Assembly (NCBI GenBank): GCA_002705485.1
Contig: PAGT01000007.1
Span: 1 to 11,034, forward strand
Source: Flavobacteriales bacterium
Lineage (GTDB): Bacteria > Bacteroidota > Bacteroidia > Flavobacteriales > Flavobacteriaceae
Direction of reading: 5' to 3'
DNA: 11,034 nt
Shown piece by piece: positions 5,571-11,034 of this stretch (its first letter is position 1; each line of letters starts with the position of its first letter). The notes beneath the pieces are model-generated. The model worked only from the letters and a program-made list of their open reading frames with translations, was not told where the DNA came from and searched no databases. Both the position numbers and the translations under genes were made by a program.

Positions 5571-6336
5571 ATTGACTGTTGTGAAAATTGGAGGGAAATT
5601 GCTAGATAATAAGCAAGTTTTGAATAAGTTTTTAGATAGTTTCTCAAAAATTAAAGAAAAAAAAATTTTAATACATGGAGGTGGAATTATTGCCTCTGAC
5701 TATTTAATTAAGCTTGGTATTTCCCCTAAAATAGTTGAGGGTCGAAGAATTACGGATAAAAAAACTCTTGATGTTGTTATTATGACATATGCAGGGTTAT
5801 TAAATAAAAAAATTGTTTCAATTCTTCAGAGTTATAGTTGTAATTCTGTGGGTTTATCCGGGTCAGATTGTAATATAATCTTGGCCAATAAAAGAGAAAT
5901 TAGAAAAATAGATTATGGTTTTGTTGGTGATATAAAAAAAATAAATACAAAAATTATTAAGGATTTCCTAAGTTTAAAAATAACTCCAGTTTTATGTTCA
6001 CTATCACACGATGGAAAAGGTCAGATTTTAAATACAAATGCTGATACCATAGCATCAAATATATCATCTGAATTGTCCAAAAAATATGATGTTACATTAA
6101 AATATTGTTTTGAAAAAAAAGGGGTTTTGGCTAATCAAAAAAAAACAAATTCAATTAGAAAAAATATTTCAAAAAGTGATTTTAATACTCTTAAACAAAA
6201 TAAAACAATTTACGATGGTATGATACCCAAATTAGAAAATTGTTTTTTAGCTCTTGAAAATGGAGTAAAAAATGTTTTTGTTGGTAATCCTGATATTTTA
6301 ACAAATGAAAAAAATTGCACTAAACTAACTCTATAA
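5560..6336 (+). CDS. argB: N-acylglutamate kinase
   Basis: The 258-residue amino acid kinase phosphorylates the gamma-carboxylate of N-acylglutamate with ATP. VVKIGGKLLD (7-16) begins the phosphate-binding region with Lys9. HGGG (39-42), EGRRIT (60-65, with the Arg that contacts the substrate carboxylate) and NTNADT (158-163, with the catalytic Asp162) follow. GMIPK (220-224) supplies the second catalytic lysine, Lys224. The GFVGDI segment (120-125) and CFEKKGVL (183-190) complete the fold. The length is normal for the short kinase. There is no N-terminal arginine-sensing extension like that of the hexameric, feedback-inhibited kinases, so feedback by arginine may lie elsewhere, possibly in the leader RNA or the first enzyme. 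The start is inside the end of argF' (11-nt overlap), and its TAA shares one base with the next ATG. Confidence 0.95.
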   Translation: MKDKLTVVKIGGKLLDNKQVLNKFLDSFSKIKEKKILIHGGGIIASDYLIKLGISPKIVEGRRITDKKTLDVVIMTYAGLLNKKIVSILQSYSCNSVGLSGSDCNIILANKREIRKIDYGFVGDIKKINTKIIKDFLSLKITPVLCSLSHDGKGQILNTNADTIASNISSELSKKYDVTLKYCFEKKGVLANQKKTNSIRKNISKSDFNTLKQNKTIYDGMIPKLENCFLALENGVKNVFVGNPDILTNEKNCTKLTL

Positions 6337-7394
6337 TGACCAGTAATATAATAAAAGACTCCATTGAACTTCTGAAAGACTTAGTTTCAATCGAATCCTT
6401 TTCTTTTAACGAAAACAAAACAGCAAAAAGAATAGAAAAATGGTTTCAATTTCATGAAATTAAATACACAAGGCTTAAAAATAATGTTTTTGCAAAGAAT
6501 AAATATTTTGATCATTCAAAACCAACCATACTATTAAACTCGCATCATGATACGGTAAGACCAAACGATGGATACACTAACAACCCGTTTGAAAGTAAAA
6601 TTGAAAATGGTAAGCTATATGGTCTTGGAAGTAACGACGCTGGAGGAGCTTTGGTTTCACTGATAAGCGTATTTACCCATTTTCACAATAAAAAAAATTT
6701 AAAATATAATTTAATCATTTTAGCATCTGCAGAAGAAGAATGTTCAGGAAATCATGGAATAAGCTATGTAATACCAAAATTACCTAATATTAGTTTTGGA
6801 ATTATCGGAGAACCAACATTAATGAAAATGGCTGTTGCAGAAAAAGGTCTTGTTGTTTTTGATTTAGAGATTGCTGGGACCTCAAGTCACGCAGCACATG
6901 AAAACAATGACAATCCAATTTTGAAATCAGCTGAAGTTTTAAAGTGGATAAAAAAAATAAAATTCAAAAAAAAATCTAATTTTTTAGGAAACACTAAAGC
7001 TACTGTAACCCAAATTAATTCAGGAAATCAGCACAATGTTGTTCCTTCAAAAGTTGATATCGTTTTGGATGTCAGAGTTAATGATAAATATAATAACAAA
7101 GAAATTTTCGAGATGTTAAAAAAACAAGCTCCTTGTAAAATAATTCCAAGATCTTTAAATCTTAATTCATCATCCATAAGCTTAGATCATCCGGTTGTAA
7201 AAGCTGGAGAAAAATTAAAAATTCCTCAATATGGTTCACCTACACTTTCAGATCAATCTAAAGTTTCGTTTCCAACAATAAAAATTGGACCAGGAGACTC
7301 AAAAAGATCTCATACTGCAGATGAATACATATTTGTAAATGAAATTAAAAATGCTATACCTACATATATTAAACTTCTAGAAGAAATTATTTAA
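6336..7394 (+). CDS. argE: M20-family deacylase, likely N-succinylcitrulline desuccinylase (ArgE-like)
   Basis: The 352-residue metallopeptidase-fold enzyme has all expected zinc-site residues. His70 and Asp72 lie in NSHHDTV (68-74), Asp101 in SNDAGG (99-104), catalytic Glu133 with Glu134 in SAEEE (131-135), Glu159 in GEPT, and His326 in SHTADE (325-330). A lid/dimerisation domain spans roughly residues 165-280, with SSHAAHE (183-189) typical of ArgE and DapE. In the classical pathway ArgE deacylates ornithine. Here the preceding carbamoyltransferase acts on acylornithine, so this enzyme should deacylate acylcitrulline to citrulline, which ArgG then uses. This assignment comes from context and is not readable from the motifs alone; DapE or a general aminoacylase are alternatives. 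The ATG overlaps the argB stop by one base. The gap to argH is only 10 nt. Confidence 0.88.
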   Translation: MTSNIIKDSIELLKDLVSIESFSFNENKTAKRIEKWFQFHEIKYTRLKNNVFAKNKYFDHSKPTILLNSHHDTVRPNDGYTNNPFESKIENGKLYGLGSNDAGGALVSLISVFTHFHNKKNLKYNLIILASAEEECSGNHGISYVIPKLPNISFGIIGEPTLMKMAVAEKGLVVFDLEIAGTSSHAAHENNDNPILKSAEVLKWIKKIKFKKKSNFLGNTKATVTQINSGNQHNVVPSKVDIVLDVRVNDKYNNKEIFEMLKKQAPCKIIPRSLNLNSSSISLDHPVVKAGEKLKIPQYGSPTLSDQSKVSFPTIKIGPGDSKRSHTADEYIFVNEIKNAIPTYIKLLEEII

Positions 7395-7404
7395 AATTAT
7401 TATT

Positions 7405-8685
7405 ATGAAAATGTGGAATAAAATTGATTTATTGAGTAAAAAAATAGAAAAATTTACAGTTGGAAACGACAGAACTTACGATTTATTTATAGCCAAATAC
7501 GATGTTCAAGCAACTATTGCTCATGCCAAAATGTTGAACAAAATAAATATTTTGAACAATAAAGAATTAAAATTAATAGTTAAAGAGCTAAGTAAAATAC
7601 AAAAAAGTATTAGTAAAGGTAATTTCATTGTGGAGGATAAATTTGAGGATATACATTCAAAAATAGAATTTAGCTTGGTTGAAAGTCTAGGTGAAATAGG
7701 AAAAAAAATTCATACAGGAAGATCCAGAAATGATCAGGTTTTAGTAGCAACTCAATTATATTTAAAAAATGAAATTATAGAAATAAAAAAATTAATAAAA
7801 AATTTGTTTGATTTATTAATCAGTCTATCAGACAAAAATAAAAGCAACCTGATTCCAGGCTACACACACATGCAAGTAGCCATGCCCTCATCTTTTGGAT
7901 TATGGTTTTCATCATATGCAGAATGTTTAATTGATGATATTTTATATTTTAATACAGCTTATAAAATTAACAATCAAAATCCTTTAGGAAGTGCAGCAGG
8001 TTATGGAAGCTCCTTTGAAATTGATAGAGAGTTTACAACAAAAGAATTAGGTTTCGAAACTTTGAAGTATAATGTTGTCGCTGCTCAAATGAGCAGAGGA
8101 AAAGTAGAAAAATCTGTGGCTGTAGCTATAGGATCTGTTGCAAACACCTTATCACAATTATCTAACGATATATGTTTATACATGGCCCAAGAATTTAATT
8201 TTATCTTTTTTCCTGAAAAAATTACTACTGGATCAAGTATAATGCCTCATAAAAAAAACCCTGATGTATTTGAACTCATAAGGTCCAAATGTAATTCAGT
8301 CCAATCTATTAATAATGAATTAAACTTAATTTCGAATAATTTAGCAAGTGGATACCACAGAGATAAACAGTTGTTCAAAGAAAAAATAATTTCTGGGATA
8401 GAAACAACTAAAGATTGCTTAGAAGTTATGATCTACTCTCTAAAAGAAATTAAGGTAAGAAAGCTTATTCTTAAGGATGATAAGTACAAATTTATTTACT
8501 CAGTTGAAAATTTAAATGAGTTAGTAAAAAAAGGTGTCAACTTTAGGGATGCATATGTCGAAATCTCTGAATCAATAAAGAACAAGAAATTTACTCCATA
8601 TAAAAAAATCAATCATAGCTTGAAAGGAGGAATTAATAATTTATGCTTGAGAGAAATTAAATCAAAAATGAAAAATAATTTCTAG
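7405..8685 (+). CDS. argH: Argininosuccinate lyase
   Basis: The 426-residue lyase splits argininosuccinate to arginine and fumarate. EDIHSKIE (81-88), HTGRSRNDQV (103-112) and GYTHMQVAMP (152-161, with His155) are classic motifs. The mobile signature loop TTGSSIMPHKKNPD (274-287) carries the catalytic serine region, and GYHRDKQ (316-322) follows. At 426 residues it is shorter than the 450-470 of many bacterial enzymes, mainly at the C-terminus. This is in keeping with Bacteroidota homologues and is not truncation. Two in-frame ATGs (7405 and 7411) are possible starts; MKMW at the first fits the usual start. It is the last gene of the operon, ending in TAG at 8683-8685. No clear intrinsic terminator follows. 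Confidence 0.96.
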   Translation: MKMWNKIDLLSKKIEKFTVGNDRTYDLFIAKYDVQATIAHAKMLNKINILNNKELKLIVKELSKIQKSISKGNFIVEDKFEDIHSKIEFSLVESLGEIGKKIHTGRSRNDQVLVATQLYLKNEIIEIKKLIKNLFDLLISLSDKNKSNLIPGYTHMQVAMPSSFGLWFSSYAECLIDDILYFNTAYKINNQNPLGSAAGYGSSFEIDREFTTKELGFETLKYNVVAAQMSRGKVEKSVAVAIGSVANTLSQLSNDICLYMAQEFNFIFFPEKITTGSSIMPHKKNPDVFELIRSKCNSVQSINNELNLISNNLASGYHRDKQLFKEKIISGIETTKDCLEVMIYSLKEIKVRKLILKDDKYKFIYSVENLNELVKKGVNFRDAYVEISESIKNKKFTPYKKINHSLKGGINNLCLREIKSKMKNNF

Positions 8686-8749
8686 TTTTCTGTAAACTTG
8701 ATAGTAGTTTTTTCATATATTTAAATGTTCACCAATTAAAATTTTACCT
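8686..8749 (+). promoter_or_regulatory. Spacer between argH and the BNR-repeat gene, possible weak promoter
   Basis: This 64-bp AT-rich spacer separates the arginine operon from an unrelated secreted protein. TATATTTA (8716-8723) matches the -7 consensus TAnnTTTG except at the last base, and TTG (8698-8700) could be a -33 element, but the 15-nt spacing is short. I see no GC-rich hairpin that would end the arg transcript, so read-through into the next gene is possible. Confidence 0.2.
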
Positions 8750-11034
8750 ATGAAATTTATTTACTCTTTCCTTTTTTTATTTCTAGTAATACCAACTAAT
8801 TCACAACAATTTAACACTGAATGGTTAAAAGAAACTGCTCCAAGAAATATTGGACCTGGAGGTATGAGTGGAAGAATTACTACTATTGATGTGGTTTTGT
8901 CCGATCCTAATATCATCTATATTGGAACCGCATCCGGAGGAGTTTGGAAATCTAATAGTGCCGGGATCAAATGGGATCCCATATTTGATGATCAAGTAAC
9001 AGCTTCGATTGGATCTATAGCGATTCAACAATCAAATCCAGATGTAATTTGGGTAGGTACTGGTGAGGGAAATCCTCGTAACAGTCTTAATGGAGGATAT
9101 GGTGTTTTCAAATCTATTGACGGGGGAAAGTCTTGGAAATCAATGGGTCTTGAAAAAACAAGACACATTGAAAGAATCATAATTGATCCTACTAATCCTA
9201 ATGTTGTATATGTTGGAGCAATCGGCTCACCCTGGGGAGAACACCCTGAAAGAGGAGTTTATAAAACTGTTGATGGAGGTAAATCCTGGTCTAAAATTTT
9301 ATTTGTAAACAATAAAACTGGTGTAGCTGATCTTGTTATGGATCCAAATAATCCTAATAAATTAATCGCTGCTATGTGGGAACACAAAAGAGATCCCTGG
9401 TTTTTCAAGTCTGGCGGTTCAGGAAGCGGTCTCTATGTTACTTATGATGGTGGAAAAAACTGGTCTAAAAGATCAGATAAAGATGGTCTTCCAAAAGGTG
9501 AATTGGGAAGAATTGGATTAGCAATTGCAAAAAACAAAACCAATATTGTATACGCACTTATAGAATCGAAAAAAAATGCTCTATATAAATCTGAAGATGG
9601 TGGTTTTAAATGGAAAAAAATTAATGATAAAAGAGATATAGGAAATAGACCCTTTTATTACTCTGATATATATGTGGATCCTGAAAATGAAAATAGAGTA
9701 TATTCGATTTTTACCTATGTAAATGTTTCTGAGGATGGTGGAAAAAATTTCAAAATGTTGATGCCTGCATACAACGTAAACAATGGTATACACCCTGACC
9801 ACCATGCTTGGTGGATTCACCCAGATAATGGATCCTACATAATTGATGGTAATGATGGAGGTTTAAATATATCTCATGATGGTGGAAAAAGTTGGAGATT
9901 CATTGGAAATATCCCTGTTGCTCAATTTTATCATATAAGCGTTGATAATGAATTTCCATATAAGGTTTATGGAGGAATGCAAGACAATGGTTCTTGGCGT
10001 GGACCTTCTTATGTTTGGAAAGCTCAAGGAATTAGAAACTCGTATTGGCATGAGATAGCTTTTGGAGATGGTTTTGATGTTGTTCCTGACCTCGATGATT
10101 CCAGATACGGGTATGCAATGAGCCAACAAGGTGTAGTTTCCAGGTATGATTGGAAAACAGGAAATAATATGCTTGTTAGACCAACACACCCAGACCCTGA
10201 AATACGATTAAGATTTAATTGGAATGCAGCAATTGGTCAAGATCCTTTCGATAACAGTACTGTATATTTCGGCAGTCAGTTTGTTCACAAAAGCACGAAT
10301 AAAGGTGAGACCTGGGAAGTCATCTCACCTGATCTAACAACAAATGATCCTGAAAAACAAAAACAAAGTGAAAGTGGTGGTTTGACTTTAGATGCAACCG
10401 GAGCTGAGAATCATTGTACACTGCTCGTTATTGAGCCATCACCAATTGAAAAAAATATGCTTTGGGTTGGTTCTGATGATGGTAGAGTACATTATTCAAT
10501 GAATGGAGGGGAATCATGGTTAGAAGTCAGTAAAAATCTAAAGGGTTTACCCAAAGGAAGTTGGATAACACAAATCAAAGCATCTAATAAAAATAAAGGC
10601 GAAGCTTTACTAGTAGCTAATGATTACAGAAGATTCAATTACGCACCTTACGTATACAGAACTAAAAATTATGGAAAGTCTTGGAACCGTATTGTTGATG
10701 AAAATGATGTTGAAAATTTTACATTGAGTATTGTAGAAGATCCTATTAATTCAAATTTATTGTTTTTGGGTACAGATGATGGACTGTATATTAGTTTGAA
10801 TGCAGGTGAAAAATGGGAAAAATTCAATTCAAAGATTTTTCCCACCGTTCCTGTTCGAGATTTGGTCATACATCCAAGAGAACACGATCTTATTGTAGGT
10901 ACATTTGGAAGAGCTGCTTGGGTAATGGATGACATTCGTCCATTAAGGTCAATAGCTGGTGATGAGCAAATATATTCTGAAAAGGAATTTCACTTATTTG
11001 AACCTCCAACAGCGTACCAGGCAGCATATCAACA
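8750..11034 (+). CDS. Secreted BNR/Asp-box repeat protein (VPS10/sortilin-like beta-propeller), 3' end outside the window
   Basis: The frame runs from ATG 8750 through the right edge without a stop, giving 761 complete codons. Residues 1-18 (MKFIYSFLFLFLVIPTNS) are a Sec signal peptide, with cleavage probably before QQF and no lipobox cysteine. The body carries Asp-box motifs (SxDGGxxW type) near residues 122, 173, 231, 281, 327 and 375, and degenerate ones near 68, 515, 583, 638 and 682, each following a strand ending in VYVG, IWVG or similar. That spacing indicates one or two beta-propellers, as in VPS10/sortilin-like bacterial proteins often annotated as glycosyl hydrolase or sialidase. 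YGGMQDNGSW (about 405-414) is a landmark I associate with this Bacteroidota family. The true function is unknown and I see no sialidase catalytic set. The start is supported by the signal peptide. Full-length relatives are about 900-1100 residues, so a C-terminal part is missing. Confidence 0.85.
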   Translation, partial: MKFIYSFLFLFLVIPTNSQQFNTEWLKETAPRNIGPGGMSGRITTIDVVLSDPNIIYIGTASGGVWKSNSAGIKWDPIFDDQVTASIGSIAIQQSNPDVIWVGTGEGNPRNSLNGGYGVFKSIDGGKSWKSMGLEKTRHIERIIIDPTNPNVVYVGAIGSPWGEHPERGVYKTVDGGKSWSKILFVNNKTGVADLVMDPNNPNKLIAAMWEHKRDPWFFKSGGSGSGLYVTYDGGKNWSKRSDKDGLPKGELGRIGLAIAKNKTNIVYALIESKKNALYKSEDGGFKWKKINDKRDIGNRPFYYSDIYVDPENENRVYSIFTYVNVSEDGGKNFKMLMPAYNVNNGIHPDHHAWWIHPDNGSYIIDGNDGGLNISHDGGKSWRFIGNIPVAQFYHISVDNEFPYKVYGGMQDNGSWRGPSYVWKAQGIRNSYWHEIAFGDGFDVVPDLDDSRYGYAMSQQGVVSRYDWKTGNNMLVRPTHPDPEIRLRFNWNAAIGQDPFDNSTVYFGSQFVHKSTNKGETWEVISPDLTTNDPEKQKQSESGGLTLDATGAENHCTLLVIEPSPIEKNMLWVGSDDGRVHYSMNGGESWLEVSKNLKGLPKGSWITQIKASNKNKGEALLVANDYRRFNYAPYVYRTKNYGKSWNRIVDENDVENFTLSIVEDPINSNLLFLGTDDGLYISLNAGEKWEKFNSKIFPTVPVRDLVIHPREHDLIVGTFGRAAWVMDDIRPLRSIAGDEQIYSEKEFHLFEPPTAYQAAYQ

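Noticed and set aside
9581..10935. Several minus-strand open frames opposite the BNR-repeat gene (also 8825-9031)
   Set aside because: The + strand frame is continuous from 8750 to the edge with a signal peptide and repeated Asp-boxes. The reverse frames are shadows of that repetitive sequence.
1..11034. CRISPR arrays, insertion sequences, integrase or phage genes
   Set aside because: No spaced direct repeats, terminal inverted repeats or transposase-like proteins were seen on either strand. The window is ordinary biosynthetic and secreted-protein DNA apart from the leader.

Overview
The window is AT-rich, tightly packed DNA with all genes on the + strand. It most likely comes from a marine member of the Bacteroidota, probably class Flavobacteriia. 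This rests on four observations: the Bacteroidota-type order and sequence of the arginine genes (acyltransferase, argG, argC, argD, argF', argB, M20 deacylase, argH), a carbamoyltransferase of the N-succinylornithine type, almost no Shine-Dalgarno sequences, and a promoter resembling the -33/-7 Bacteroidota consensus. No database search was possible.

Layout: (1) positions 1-561, the C-terminal part of a secreted-type S1 sulfatase cut by the left edge; (2) 562-791, a short intergenic region holding A-tracts, a probable promoter, a 23-residue arginine-rich leader peptide ORF and two hairpins; (3) 792-8685, eight overlapping or nearly abutting genes for arginine biosynthesis; (4) 8686-8749, a short spacer; (5) 8750 to the right edge, the first ~761 codons of a secreted protein with many BNR/Asp-box repeats (VPS10/sortilin-like beta-propeller), open at the right end.

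The eight operon genes form a nearly complete glutamate-to-arginine route. The GNAT protein is the likely first step (N-acylglutamate synthase). ArgB and ArgC make the N-acylglutamate semialdehyde, ArgD transaminates it to N-acylornithine, ArgF' carbamoylates the still-acylated ornithine to N-acylcitrulline, the M20 enzyme removes the acyl group to give citrulline, and ArgG and ArgH finish the route to arginine. The acyl group is more likely succinyl than acetyl, because the carbamoyltransferase has Ala where the Bacteroides fragilis succinyl enzyme has Pro90 and the Xanthomonas acetyl enzyme has Glu. Only carbamoyl phosphate must come from elsewhere.

The most interesting element is the leader. 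A predicted promoter places the transcription start almost exactly at the ATG of a small ORF (647-718) with four Arg codons within seven codons. Three of the four are CGT/CGC, which I do not see used for Arg in the operon genes. A GC-rich hairpin with a U-rich tail lies 11 nt after its stop. This is what a ribosome-mediated arginine attenuator would look like, and would be an unusual way to control arginine synthesis in bacteria.
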